Assembly (NCBI RefSeq): GCF_963678635.1 | Contig: NC_087069.1 | Coordinates: forward strand, 16,220,660 to 16,284,659 | Origin: Symsagittifera roscoffensis | Taxonomy: Eukaryota; Xenacoelomorpha; Acoela; Convolutidae | Direction of reading: 5' to 3' | Length of the DNA stretch: 64,000 bases | Shown: positions 11,101 through 18,308 of the stretch, piece after piece | Layout: every line of letters begins with the position of its first letter | Numbering within the stretch: the stretch's first letter is position 1 | Made by a program: the position numbers and the translations under genes | Notes under the pieces: generated by a model | Seen by the model: only the letters and a program-made list of their open reading frames with translations | Told to the model about the DNA's origin: nothing | Databases searched by the model: none

Positions 11101-11729
11101 GTATTTTTGTCCGGGGAGTGGGGGTAGGACTTACCCACACTGAAAACTTGATAATAAAAAAATTGAGAGTAGCAAGAGAGACAGGAGACTTAGAAGCAGA
11201 AACAGGCGAAGAACCTAAGAAACCTGACATAGGCAGGGTAGTTGAGTCATATTTTAACTTACCAAATGAATATTCGAGTAACATAGTACTAACAGATAGT
11301 GATTTCATACTCACAAACAGAACATGTGCGATAGCGATCACCGCAGACATGAGTTTTAGGACAGCGCTAGCGGCAGATTTTAAGAGAGAATACAAGAACG
11401 TGGAATTCCTTTGGAAGCAAAGACCAGGGATAGGGGGCGTAGCAGCCTTACCCCCGGCGGTATCGCAGATCCCGGGAAAGTACTTATGCTTCTTGGTGAC
11501 GAGAGCGACAGAGAAGCAGCACGTGGACCCAGAGAATTTAGTCTTGTCTTTGACGAGGCTGAGGGACTTCCTTGTGGAAATGGACGTGAAGGAACTTTCG
11601 CTTCCAGTGTACGACCCAAATAGAGGAAGACTGCATCCTCGGGAATTGTACGCGCTTGTACACGTGATATTCTCTGATACGAACATACAAGTGTATCTAC
11701 ATAAGAAATATTACTTAAGTATAGGCTGA
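2127..11729 (+). CDS. gag-pol: Gag-Pol polyprotein, Ty3/gypsy type, 3200 aa
   Basis: One uninterrupted ORF carries gag and pol, so no frameshift or stop separates them. The start has A at -3. In order: low-complexity N terminus; charged coiled coil about 319-430; capsid-like helical domain about 598-735; CCHC knuckles at C801-C814 and C853-C866; protease DTG at 1160-1162; reverse transcriptase about 1475-1700 with YVDD at 1645-1648; RNase H from about 1790 with the TDAS motif at D1795; a long acidic spacer (about 1912-2400) with three LSGE repeats; integrase zinc finger (H2417, H2422, C2452, C2455) and catalytic D2483, D2542, E2578 (D35E); GPF at 2719-2721; then an unrecognised acidic tail of about 480 residues. 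At 3,200 residues it is about twice the usual length. All catalytic residues looked for are present, so it is probably functional. Confidence 0.95.
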   Translation: MSLDKSRIPKRGNSSRKFIPEKQRKTMTDPFVDWIKRSRSNTGGTVSGRMVETRSQKTSEERREPLEVEVNTDHTMNDNKEVNELEGRGRRLASESTPVEQGHDLATSTGTLDREEMSELSDISTEVATTRRSPTDNTMMAGGTGKQTTSSSFSERMKNTFGNIFPFSMGGGAGNDGESQEEEDEEEQEDYGSQVSLNSSVQESEAHVGRETGTTDKFGVVTTISKEANTPGQSKDYTRRASSEPEPGENRTRGLSDALNDPETNIEKTSRQRVKARISTSTKLPGTDRVTPPLMTPLVDSGAALEEALNNIAGSLGEQNEQMSIRMSELERAVHIERERLREEINRNRQEVDRSEKRLKERTDEHLTRNLSRMTREAEQRELRLRADMEKLRIQQEQSLGTLDTKIDAMMEKRTQAIMDRLDGLLSSKSGPKEGEPNSGGPSREPKVNFNEHQKRKTYGSTRGRGSSSGYATRDSGAWGPNNRAGSMGNRRTSNERPTQGTQATGGSDSGNRGHTSPRRGHVGQAGSARDDSDCRDAPHTEPSTRCEDTQAGHSRDATAMATAFEPLNRSLETFLTRLSRTNERSEKSRRVFKKPRCYKDESDGCIDTWIEVMKLHFEEEDLSERQECSALTSNLEGTALNCVMAKKQYQRDTAEKIFEILLNRFGSGVQGHQAMMRFEKRRQREDETIDKFLDDLEMLRRRSQPDESNRRMNLAVASKFIDGVKNDELRTMLATHYTPLSTNAPTPEELRLKSKEYLLLKPPSRSGYYKNNYGNFNNGPANQGNNWYKPRDDMDKRRSCANCSSTDHHVSACPAYKQGMKAIGFSLEDEDASELEHEDFMRGVIAKFGPRCFFCNLEGHFKSDCPQFWDAVADIKHPRHEEALSGVKASKARLLNESEARRKEKPQELAAKKMQAVTEEAREPEPATAADDFKIDYKAAAKDALNRVQQELVTKEIEQKVKLELENEKLQEQLNTFEATEFEETKTPSILDMKLKVISGKRFGMAPQGKKIQSIISVAGHQVIRNLSEPSEFTLMHLDTYADYLRQVEPRTESRAVRALLTTGGPRMKKLHGRYLEVYGPYQIMLNVDGISIYTRTYITTDDDQMGQIYLGEEELKVRRIGHDAMMEQDAVHIGYEADVTAHLLDTNGTKIGVTGLLDTGAVVSVMPIKTWERMGFTREDLIPTNLRLAAANRGAIYVAGRTPVTVLHMGGRNLWMSFLVVENLDDADQFILGRDFVRNFDVMIDLNNGLIRIRNPDRKYVKRPINRIITDENKVPVFLDRKVKLQPGQAVVAIFRMRNLNSLSDSKQVCLVPNPNSQSSVILGRSFSVTRNGLCVSVLLNTLDTTVSIQRGKKLGYALPMRTDYEETQNLKKYSVKNCPYHANKDKILKRIDELKSIHKLFSMKSETDDGLSSCSNFPERPSSYELESDKPVLPEIEHLRGKIGEGDFEKLRDLLNRNADVFSKHKADIGCCNFVEHEIELEEGAVPHREGARRMTPQKSEACRAEIEMLLEYDMIEPSKSPWACGVVMAKKKGGQLRFCCDFRYLNAVTIKDAYPIPRIDESLSKLGDAKFFTTLDLGSAFWQVPLRKKDREKTGFACELGLYQWKRMPFGLCNATSTFQRLMAQALTGVTKKYGNLLMCYVDDVVIATPSLEDHIDRLDEVFGCMKRAGLKCKPSKCEILRDSIKYLGRMVDRHGVRPDPDAVEAVLTWKAPRTDTQLMSFLGFANYYREFIKGYADKVYPMQKLMRNKGKKFEWSDEAQVAFENIKRELCEAPVLGMPTEKGMYVLDTDASVVAISGILHQEQEWNGRTVLRPIAYGSKVLSDTEMKYGAPKAEMFAVVTFVEKYRAYLGSAPFKLRVDNRALSWLKTYSMDQSYIGRWIVRLDGYHMIIEHRMRDKHQNADSLSKKTEFYERLEQKQANQAEIKEGFSFLDKETYEALPLTRWLDKSGHPIPGHPELPVEKAAEIKILSKGDPIPLDLLLRSNLVQQKLSRMNINSLSLLDKTVQVTPQVMRMLGGLLEREVTRDDPEWTAAVASLRVREKVKIMPSRRQHEENERDCRTIVQQLVSSIPQEILTSTSYGQEEQESGKQKKTVTFVDREEESEVVEQNLLQDYLSGEKDKERDQRSQDQHPAQENLSGESEIDEKIPDEKQDLENKVLSGEFRWMRRRYRHDLEERAVSSTTSSTDDNSESSRMNTYSDRDSTSGSELSELAIHTLLVETRARDLDREVYKDPDSDRYLIPSERVFDNAADDLETIAVSKRSISLLPQKEVVRTDLQPFKQETQPLAKIWCVKMEEDTHQPNEMNGQMRVMKTYLKARYRLSDLLRAQRNDRMTSNLKRWIENGKPDKGDLEEDSYRILRQYFMQKEGRLYLNKDGIVACKRREEDKVLYKYNAIVLPRLYQTELLFRSHDQMGHQGIDKVYQRILKRFEWPGMKKACEKWVTACLSCQQVKDPRKLRFPLQSIESSEFNEVVQIDHQKICMTDSGYNQVLVMIDHFTKYAEAVPCITASAEETCDHLINTWIARHGCPMTFQSDNGTAFVGELTKELMRRSQVAQAHSTTYHPQTNGLVERQNRTLVSMLRVYCSRYMTDWDRYLPQVMGAYNSTQHSTTGVSPHMMLTGHEKSLPLTFFYPEYEGKKTSPQVYVRDVIRRQQELNDLCRRNTQQAQARQRKRFDKKAAGAKAYSVGDYVWVFQNVIPPKGTKKLLKKWRGPFMITEVHQEGRFYRLSTGRAAHYENIKPHNPSTEDWCIPADMEKGDYLMMDPACEVNEKGTREKNDGNEVIEEGTNTPLDLDPNEVIEADDETLPYAEDDWQDPEQTEVPKNMDPDLPFTMQTRQGDGKRPRKKYNRYGDDYVVDKIDLKKIVEEVVGLESITVSQDIDIVDDHDQEWIEDRSEPEVEFDEEQSKSNRNDLTNLRVLEWLNEMTSDPKETSVTIQDVDRESAKYIKTERDDPSWAAQEGQLLIPASNLDLISDMRSTGTPMGIFVRGVGVGLTHTENLIIKKLRVARETGDLEAETGEEPKKPDIGRVVESYFNLPNEYSSNIVLTDSDFILTNRTCAIAITADMSFRTALAADFKREYKNVEFLWKQRPGIGGVAALPPAVSQIPGKYLCFLVTRATEKQHVDPENLVLSLTRLRDFLVEMDVKELSLPVYDPNRGRLHPRELYALVHVIFSDTNIQVYLHKKYYLSIG
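2472..2497 (+). other. Perfect 11-bp hairpin inside the gag coding region
   Basis: GAGATGTCGGA (2472-2482) and TCCGACATCTC (2487-2497) are exact reverse complements around a four-base loop ACTG. It lies about 350 bases into gag, where retroelement packaging and dimerisation signals often extend. The same loop and closing bases recur in four other hairpins of the element, at about 11888, 15304, 21598 and 21881. Confidence 0.65.
6140..6161 (+). other. Perfect 9-bp hairpin in the pol coding region
   Basis: CAGTGTGTT (6140-6148) pairs with AACACACTG (6153-6161) around a GTTG loop. It sits between the protease and reverse transcriptase domains. It may be incidental. I see no slippery site or stop codon next to it. 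Confidence 0.35.
8486..8630 (+). repeat. Three TTTGTCCGGGGAG motifs at exact 66-bp spacing
   Basis: The 13-base word is identical at 8486-8498, 8552-8564 and 8618-8630, exactly 66 bases (22 codons) apart. The bases between are not alike. In frame it encodes LSGE, at residues 2121, 2143 and 2165. A fourth exact copy at 11106-11118 is read in a different frame, and an 11-base version lies outside coding sequence at 21887-21897. This points to selection or recent copying at the nucleotide level. Confidence 0.8.
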
Positions 11730-12141
11730 GTGATGAGCGAGAGGGTGTTAGGCCAAAGACCAAGTTACATGTAATATGTGGTATGTGTGTTATGTTATGT
11801 TATGATATGTTATGTGTTGAGCTATTAAGGTCATGGGTAAGTAGGGGTTAGTGACCATGAACAACTTTTAAATGACGATTTTGGGAATAGATCCAAAGTT
11901 TGGACTGTCCAATCTTAGGTCGTATTCCAAAATTTTAGAAACCAATTGATTTTAATAATTTTAGGATAAATATCTTTTACCCGAACTGTTTTTAAGCAAA
12001 TTTAGTTTTAACAATGTATGTTAAGGTGAAGTTGACAAGTGTGACATTCGTGATTTCTTTTCTAGATCCTGATTGATCATTTAATTACTCATTTGAGTCA
12101 AAACTTGAAATCGAGATCAAATCAAACTTGAGAAGAATAGA
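11730..12141 (+). other. Spacer between gag-pol and the SGNH ORF
   Basis: This 412-base gap holds a short TATGT-type microsatellite near 11778-11818, a hairpin TTGGA-CTG-TCCAA near 11888-11901, and a strong candidate 3' splice site just before the next ORF. No ORF is seen in it. It may be the exon/intron boundary zone for a spliced mRNA that delivers the downstream ORFs. Confidence 0.5.
12054..12065 (+). promoter_or_regulatory. Candidate 3' splice acceptor for ORF2 mRNA
   Basis: TTTCTTTTCTAG ends at 12065, 76 bases before the ORF2 ATG. It matches the pyrimidine-rich AG acceptors of the host genes in this window. Retroviruses and errantiviruses make env mRNA by splicing from the leader to such a site. 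A leader donor such as TAG|GTAACA (exon end 1624) would fit. Inference only. Confidence 0.45.
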
Positions 12142-15100
12142 ATGGACAACTTCAACCTAGATGAATTGATGGACCTGGCAGAGGCATATGTAGGACCGAT
12201 GGTAGATGCGATCTATCGTCGGCTGATTGAACGAGACTTCGCTCTGGAGGACCCAGAGGTGGTCATGTTGCTGACCGCCCTGATCAACATCTTGGGGCAC
12301 GATAACCGTGGGGACCGCCCCACGGAAGTCCTGTTGATGGCAGCATATGGAGAAAGAGGAGTACTAGACCGCCCGAACATGAGAGTGATGAGGTGGAGAA
12401 ACGGGGCTCTCTCAGGGAGTGACTTGGCGAATGAGCCTGGATTGGGAAGTTCTAGGACTTACCAACCAGGTGACATGCCAATGCCCTCTAAGCCTAAACC
12501 TGGGCTGACGAGAATGCATAGGGAAATGAACAGCGAGGCGACCTCGTCTGGTTCACCACTGAGAGCAGCTGTGCCACCAAAAAGGGCGAAAGTAACGCAG
12601 AAGGTTCAGACGAACCAAACCATGCAAGATCTGGACGAGATGAACGATCGGCTGAAAAGAACGGAGAAGGAGTTAGATGATATGACGAAGACCATGCTGG
12701 CAATGGAGGAAGACCGGGACGTGTGGAGGAAGTTGTTTGAAGACTGCAACAAAAAGCAAGGTCAAGAGATCGAACGCTTAAGGCAGGAGTACAAAGAGCG
12801 ATCGAAGCAGGCGGCGTTGACCACAGCCGTGGAGAAAGTAATACCTGTAAGGGATATTCCTCGTGGGCAGTCCCCGATGGAGCTCTTGACGCCTCGAGAA
12901 ATGAGTCAAACAACGGAGACACGGCTTCCAGCAGAAACGAATCGAGTAACAATCCCGGATCCTAGTGACACCTTGGGTGATCCCGTCGTAGAACAGACAG
13001 TGAGAAGACTGATAGAGACAGCTGGACGATTGGTCGCTAACAAGAATGCACCAGGTTCCGGGGTGACTGCACCCTATGGAACGATTGACGATACGGGCAG
13101 AGTACAACTCTCCCAGACAGTAATCAGACAAGGGATAAGCGACGTGACGCCACTCAGAGGGAGTTCAAAAATCACAGAGAGAAAAGTGGGGAAGATGCCA
13201 GCGAAGAAAGTATCTCGTGTAATAGACGTGCAGAAGAATAATCAATTGAAGTATAATTTCACGGGAGTTCCGGAGACAGATCCGAGAGCCTGCTTCAATC
13301 GAGCTACCTGGAGCCCGGCTGTGAACCTCTCGGGACCACCACTAGGGACATCACACCTGATATTGGGAGACAGCTTAGTCCGAGTGCTAGCGAATTTGAG
13401 GACCTCATGGGTCACCACGGTGATGGCCTTTGGAGGCGCGACAATTGCCCAGTTATACCGGATGGTGGAGCTGATGAATCCCGGGAGGATACCCAGTGTG
13501 ATGATATTAGTTGGGACGAATGATATCTCCAGAGGATCAGACGAGCAGGAAGCCCTGTGGGAATCGATGATGGTGTGTTTGTTCACCACTATCTGGCAGA
13601 AGTTCAGTTGCGCGGTACTGACCGTTTGCACGGTGCCAATGAACGCAAGAAACCTGACAGCATCAGGAAGAAGGCACAACGAGGGAGTCATGAGATGGAA
13701 CAACATCTTAAGAAACCTAGCAAATCGAAATGCCGGAAGAATGATCCTTATGGACATTGAACACGAATTGAGAGCCATGGAGCAAGCCAGACTGACTTCG
13801 GATGGCATCCACTTTGACACAATCGAGGGACAAGCTTGGTTGAATCGAGTCTTCCAAGAACGGTTGGATGAGTTAGAAGCAGAACTCTCTGACACAGGAG
13901 TACTGAAGGAAGAGGGAACGGTGAATGACACGGTGATCACTACCTTTGTGCCTCCTAACCTGGAAACGCGTTTGGGTACAGTCCCAGCCGCAATAAATTA
14001 CCGACAACAAAGCTCCAGTGAACCAGGTCGAAGAACAGACGTGCAGGATCGGTTGGGAGGAGCACCGACGAGGAGGACAATTCATCCTAGAAGAAGGGTA
14101 GGACCCGTCAACCAACCAAACGAAGGGGTAGCAGGCACGTCCAGATCAGACACTAGATCGGAGACAACGAGTGGCAGTCGAGAGGAGAGACCGAACAGAG
14201 GCTCATTGTTATGGTCTAGACCCATGCCGTCTCCCTGGCACATATACAAAGAAGAACTGATGAAGCTGGACCTACAGAAAGTAAGCTTCATCGAAGATGC
14301 AAGGAGGATGCTAAATGGAGCGACGCTATCCGTCAGCAGATTATACTCAATAACCGGCGTAGACTGGTTGATAGCCGCTAGCATAAATTTCAGCTCCACG
14401 ACAGCCTTAAGATTTGCTGACTTGGAGGGACTGCCCTCCAATAACACAATGGGACCGGTGAATGCAAGACCGTTGCAGGATGTCAGATTGAACCATGAGG
14501 AGAGGAATCGTGAGGAAAGGCCAGGAAGATTCCTGACGGCGCGAGCGCCAATTGGACAACACGTGAAGATATTCAGACAACTGACGACACCACCTAGTCA
14601 TGTGAAGGAGAGAGTATACCCAAAACAAGGGAACCAAGATGGTGATGCCCGGAGATATGGCGGATTGACAGCAATAAAGAAAGATGAGAGCATCTTCGCC
14701 GCCTACGACAAAGCAGAAATGAGAAAGGCCAAGATCATGGTAGTAGCGAATTCAGAGTTCGTGTACACCTCTAAGTCTTTGTTTTGGCCGGACGTCATAA
14801 TGCTGGCAGCAGTTGACCTAGACCTATTGCAATCAGTGTCATTGGCTATAGGGGTACAAAGGCAGACAGAAATGAACCCGATAACGATTGTGTTTGCTGG
14901 TATTAATGACCATCTACATAGTAGAGGTTTTCTGAGCAGGCTCAGAGATCCTGCAACGGCAGAAAATGCAGTATGGCCAGCGATAAAAGACATCCTGGAG
15001 TCGATGGGTGAAGTGGTGGATGCGACAAAGGAGGGATCATTCAATAAAGTGACGTTGAAAGTAGTATTTGCGTTGTCTCCGGGATATGCACATCTCCCGG

Positions 15101-15468
15101 ATGGACTGAAGTTTGTGTATGCGATGGTAGCCTTACTTTCGGAAGGAAAATATGATGTGATCATATCAGCCCCGAATCGCATGATTGAAGTGGAGAACCT
15201 GAGGCCACTCAAGGCTGAACTGCCTGCAGTGTGGTCAGATATCTCAAACGCGATGAGAGGATTTAAGGACCACGCGCTACACATGTTGGTGTTGGACGAG
15301 GTGCTGGGGTTGGAACTGTCCAACTTCAGTCGGCAACTCAAATTAAAACCAGGAATAGATGACGACCATCGAGTGATTACGGCAATGTCCAACGACTTGT
15401 GGTTCCGAGCAATGGAAGTGGCGAGTGAAGGCACGAGAAGAAAGAATTCACTGGAGACCAGAGCTTAA
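12142..15468 (+). CDS. Retroelement ORF2 with SGNH/GDSL hydrolase domain, 1108 aa
   Basis: The domain at about 400-575 has all SGNH blocks: GDSL with nucleophile S411, the GGATI glycine block at 431-435, GTND with N460, and DGIH with D554 and H557. This predicts an active serine esterase or lipase-type enzyme whose substrate cannot be told. A second region shows a degenerate version: a hydrophobic strand ending in NSEFV (870-874) and AGIND at 919-923. It may be a decayed duplicate domain. The N terminus has a charged coiled coil (about 165-225). I see no signal peptide or membrane segment, so it is unlikely to be an envelope protein. The start has A at -3 and G at +4. A related esterase domain is known from ORF1 of CR1-like LINEs; its presence here in a gypsy-type element is unusual. 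Confidence 0.85.
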   Translation: MDNFNLDELMDLAEAYVGPMVDAIYRRLIERDFALEDPEVVMLLTALINILGHDNRGDRPTEVLLMAAYGERGVLDRPNMRVMRWRNGALSGSDLANEPGLGSSRTYQPGDMPMPSKPKPGLTRMHREMNSEATSSGSPLRAAVPPKRAKVTQKVQTNQTMQDLDEMNDRLKRTEKELDDMTKTMLAMEEDRDVWRKLFEDCNKKQGQEIERLRQEYKERSKQAALTTAVEKVIPVRDIPRGQSPMELLTPREMSQTTETRLPAETNRVTIPDPSDTLGDPVVEQTVRRLIETAGRLVANKNAPGSGVTAPYGTIDDTGRVQLSQTVIRQGISDVTPLRGSSKITERKVGKMPAKKVSRVIDVQKNNQLKYNFTGVPETDPRACFNRATWSPAVNLSGPPLGTSHLILGDSLVRVLANLRTSWVTTVMAFGGATIAQLYRMVELMNPGRIPSVMILVGTNDISRGSDEQEALWESMMVCLFTTIWQKFSCAVLTVCTVPMNARNLTASGRRHNEGVMRWNNILRNLANRNAGRMILMDIEHELRAMEQARLTSDGIHFDTIEGQAWLNRVFQERLDELEAELSDTGVLKEEGTVNDTVITTFVPPNLETRLGTVPAAINYRQQSSSEPGRRTDVQDRLGGAPTRRTIHPRRRVGPVNQPNEGVAGTSRSDTRSETTSGSREERPNRGSLLWSRPMPSPWHIYKEELMKLDLQKVSFIEDARRMLNGATLSVSRLYSITGVDWLIAASINFSSTTALRFADLEGLPSNNTMGPVNARPLQDVRLNHEERNREERPGRFLTARAPIGQHVKIFRQLTTPPSHVKERVYPKQGNQDGDARRYGGLTAIKKDESIFAAYDKAEMRKAKIMVVANSEFVYTSKSLFWPDVIMLAAVDLDLLQSVSLAIGVQRQTEMNPITIVFAGINDHLHSRGFLSRLRDPATAENAVWPAIKDILESMGEVVDATKEGSFNKVTLKVVFALSPGYAHLPDGLKFVYAMVALLSEGKYDVIISAPNRMIEVENLRPLKAELPAVWSDISNAMRGFKDHALHMLVLDEVLGLELSNFSRQLKLKPGIDDDHRVITAMSNDLWFRAMEVASEGTRRKNSLETRA

Positions 15469-15477
15469 CTGGAGGCC
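15469..15477 (+). promoter_or_regulatory. ORF2/ORF3 stop-restart junction
   Basis: ORF2 ends in TAA at 15466-15468. The ATG of ORF3 follows after nine bases, in the same frame, in a strong context (GCCATGG). Either termination-reinitiation or read-through of a single TAA would express ORF3 from the same RNA. No separate promoter or acceptor is evident. Confidence 0.5.
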
Positions 15478-18240
15478 ATGGTTCTGAGAACCAAGCCGGA
15501 AGCGAACCAGTGGCTACACCTGAATCCTAGGGTAGCGGCATTGGGTGCTGATGCTTTTCAGCAAGGCCCAGTGATGATCACTAGGATACACGCCTACTTG
15601 CTGAAAGAAGTGAACCTGGCGGAAAATGCTGGAGAAAAGACCGCTGAGTTCGTGAACAGAATGTGTCAAGTTACTCTGGAAACCTTCTGGACCCAGGAAG
15701 TGAAAGGAAAGGAGGGATTTGAAAGGACAGACAGCATGCTAGAAAGGTTGGGAGCCGGATGGACCGCGTCCTTCTTGGCAAAAGTATACCCGAAAGTCTC
15801 GCACTATTTGATAAAGGAATTCCTCCAAGCAGTAGTGAAAGTATCGATAGTGGAATTAATAGCCTTGTTCGTGACATTTGGAGCGGAGAATTTCGTGAAA
15901 GGACCGGCGATACTGCTTACGGATGGGATACAGAACCTGAGACTAGATGGACTTCTGACATTGATCGCAATAACCCACGGAAACTTGGCAGGACTAATGA
16001 AACTGACACGTTGTCCAGAGCAGATGAAAGAAAAAGTGAGGAGTCTGGATATGCAGAAATCCACGGACTCGTGGAACAAAATAAGAGACCTGAGACACAC
16101 TCTGATCCAGTATCTCTTGCAGCAAAATCGCTTTGGAACAGTAGAAGACGAGACAATTGAAAAGGAAGAAGATGTTAGACGACATGTTGGAGGCATGCCG
16201 CTATTAACAGATTTGAGCTTAGCTATGAGGACTGATCCCTTGGCGCTGATCAGAGGAGTCACGGAGTTCGTGACAGTGATCTACGGACCAGCAGTCACCT
16301 TTGCGTTCCCTGACGTTAAAGTGGAAGCATATAGGAGGTCGGTGCTGCACCTGAACCTCATATCGGCAGTGGACGGTAGTACACTGAACTGGTGTGAGCA
16401 GCAGGCACTGCGGGAGCTCATGAGTGAGGATCTGTTGTTTGCGAAAATAGCGGAGCCGGAAATGACAGTCATCAATTTTGACGATCACTTCTGCGACCGC
16501 ATGGGAGAAGTAGAAAGAGGACACATCGAGGTGTTTCCAAAGCTTTGGAATCTGAGGCCCTATGACAAAACGAATGGTGAAATAACCAGAGTGCCTCGTC
16601 TCACAGCAGCATATCACAAGGTGAGAGAAGAGACGAAGGACTGGGGCGATTACAAAAAGCTACCGGAAGCAATCCCTGAATTCCCTCTGATAAGAAGGAT
16701 GTTGCTCGGAGCAGTCTCCGTAGTACAAACTCCTAGGTTGAGAGCATTCGAAACCAATGAAAGGAGAGTAGGGAATTTCTCGGCGACGATGGATACATAC
16801 TTCGTGGGGAGAAATGCCGCCGTGCTACAGTACACACGATTTGCGTACACGGATCAAGCGACGAGAAGGCGAATAAGCAACGCTGCTACTCCCAAGCCTG
16901 GAAGATTTGATGAGGAATGGGAGGCACTAGGCTTAGCTCCAATGAGGATGAGAGGCAGGACTGAATTGCCTGAAGCCTCAGTAATTCTGACCAGTGTGAG
17001 AAAGGAAATGAAAGTTGCGGGAGTATTGCAGACGAGAATCTTCCTGGCACCCTTTGGCTGCGAGGAAATCAAAGTGGTTCATGGAGAAGAGGAAGATAAG
17101 TCGGCCGGTACATTGATCATACCGAGATTCCAGGGAGAAGCTGACGATGACGAACAAGGACCATCGGGCTCGAATAGAGACAAGTCAGAAGGAGACGATG
17201 GACAGGGTAGAAGCCGTCAGACTGAAGAACCCATGCAACAAGATCAAACTGGTGGGGAAGACGACAGAGCATCGATAGGAGGAACCTCCAGCCTGGATTT
17301 CAACATCTTCAGTGATCTTGAAAACAATGCGGATACGTTGGAAACGACTGAGCTGGACGAAGGCACCTCGACACTGGAGCCTCCGTCAGCCTTTATGGAA
17401 ATGAAACGGAATTTGCCGGAGAGCTGCTCTCCTGGCAATTCAAGAAATAATGATCAGAGAATCCTCATGGAATCACCTCGGAGGAGAAGAATAGAGGCTT
17501 CAGCCAGAGTACCTTTCTTGGGAACGCTGCCCGAGGAAGAGTGGGAAGTACACCACCGAGACCACGAGAGTAGGACGGGGTGTAAGCTGGACAAAGTGGC
17601 GTTCATGGAAGAAGTCTGGACTGTGATTCAGAGCTATGGGACCCAGTCCATTCTCAAAACAGGTCTCAATCAACCCTTAATGAGGGAAGTACTTGACAAA
17701 CTCGATGAGTGTGAAGGGAGACTGAGTGAGTTATTGATCGACTCAGCCACTGATGAGAGTGAAGCAAATTCTCCCATCAAGATGACACCGCAGGACAATG
17801 AAGGAGAGGTGGTGTATCTGTCAAGAACCAGGAGAGGGACGATACGATCGAAAATGGTGATCGATAAAATCAACGCGATGAAAATGAAGTTAGGTAGCAG
17901 AGTGATACCGAGGAGGATTGGAAAGACGAAGGTGGATTCGGAAATATCAGTGAAAGCTGGCAACTCAGCGAAAAGAAAACGAGTCGAGGAAGTCATGGAT
18001 TTGGGGCAAGGTGATTATCAATTGTCTGGCACAGATAAAATATTAAATGATATAGCGATGGTGCCACCCATTCTCATGGCGGGAATAAAGTCAACCGGCT
18101 ATAAATCTAAAAGGAGTGACCGCACTCTGACTGGAGCGACTTTGGAAATGGAAATACTCAGTCAATGTGGAGAGAGTAAAATGAGGGATTTCAAGCCATC
18201 TCCCATGAATCATGGAAAGGGAAGTGTTGCGGACAACTAA
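15478..18240 (+). CDS. Retroelement ORF3, unknown function, 920 aa
   Basis: I do not recognise this protein. The first 550 residues look globular and mostly helical, with no catalytic motif I can name, no signal peptide and no clear membrane segment. About 555-640 is acidic and low in complexity. A basic stretch including KRKR lies near 837 and could act as a nuclear localisation signal. It is in the same frame as ORF2, nine bases after its stop. Its last 61 bases overlap the open frame of ORF4 in the -1 register. Base use (A- and G-rich coding strand) matches ORF1 and ORF2, so it belongs to the element rather than to a host gene. A structural, nucleocapsid-binding or regulatory role is possible but unsupported. 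Confidence 0.8.
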   Translation: MVLRTKPEANQWLHLNPRVAALGADAFQQGPVMITRIHAYLLKEVNLAENAGEKTAEFVNRMCQVTLETFWTQEVKGKEGFERTDSMLERLGAGWTASFLAKVYPKVSHYLIKEFLQAVVKVSIVELIALFVTFGAENFVKGPAILLTDGIQNLRLDGLLTLIAITHGNLAGLMKLTRCPEQMKEKVRSLDMQKSTDSWNKIRDLRHTLIQYLLQQNRFGTVEDETIEKEEDVRRHVGGMPLLTDLSLAMRTDPLALIRGVTEFVTVIYGPAVTFAFPDVKVEAYRRSVLHLNLISAVDGSTLNWCEQQALRELMSEDLLFAKIAEPEMTVINFDDHFCDRMGEVERGHIEVFPKLWNLRPYDKTNGEITRVPRLTAAYHKVREETKDWGDYKKLPEAIPEFPLIRRMLLGAVSVVQTPRLRAFETNERRVGNFSATMDTYFVGRNAAVLQYTRFAYTDQATRRRISNAATPKPGRFDEEWEALGLAPMRMRGRTELPEASVILTSVRKEMKVAGVLQTRIFLAPFGCEEIKVVHGEEEDKSAGTLIIPRFQGEADDDEQGPSGSNRDKSEGDDGQGRSRQTEEPMQQDQTGGEDDRASIGGTSSLDFNIFSDLENNADTLETTELDEGTSTLEPPSAFMEMKRNLPESCSPGNSRNNDQRILMESPRRRRIEASARVPFLGTLPEEEWEVHHRDHESRTGCKLDKVAFMEEVWTVIQSYGTQSILKTGLNQPLMREVLDKLDECEGRLSELLIDSATDESEANSPIKMTPQDNEGEVVYLSRTRRGTIRSKMVIDKINAMKMKLGSRVIPRRIGKTKVDSEISVKAGNSAKRKRVEEVMDLGQGDYQLSGTDKILNDIAMVPPILMAGIKSTGYKSKRSDRTLTGATLEMEILSQCGESKMRDFKPSPMNHGKGSVADN
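18216..18222 (+). promoter_or_regulatory. Candidate -1 slippery heptamer A AAG GGA
   Basis: In the ORF3 frame, codons AAG GGA preceded by A give the X XXY YYZ pattern. It lies inside the 61-base overlap in which the ORF4 frame is open (18180-18240) and 16 bases before the ORF3 stop. Slippage by -1 would fuse ORF3 to ORF4. GGG in the YYY position is not a typical efficient site, and I see no obvious downstream pseudoknot. Confidence 0.3.
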
Positions 18241-18308
18241 CACCAGTGGAGTACAACAGACTAACAGTGTCTGAAACAGTGTCGATAGATGAACCCACCG
18301 GTGGATAC

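Noticed and set aside
10958-11686. 242-codon minus-strand ORF
   Set aside because: It is the antisense shadow of the gag-pol C terminus; the same holds for the 243-codon frame at 14703-15434 against ORF2.
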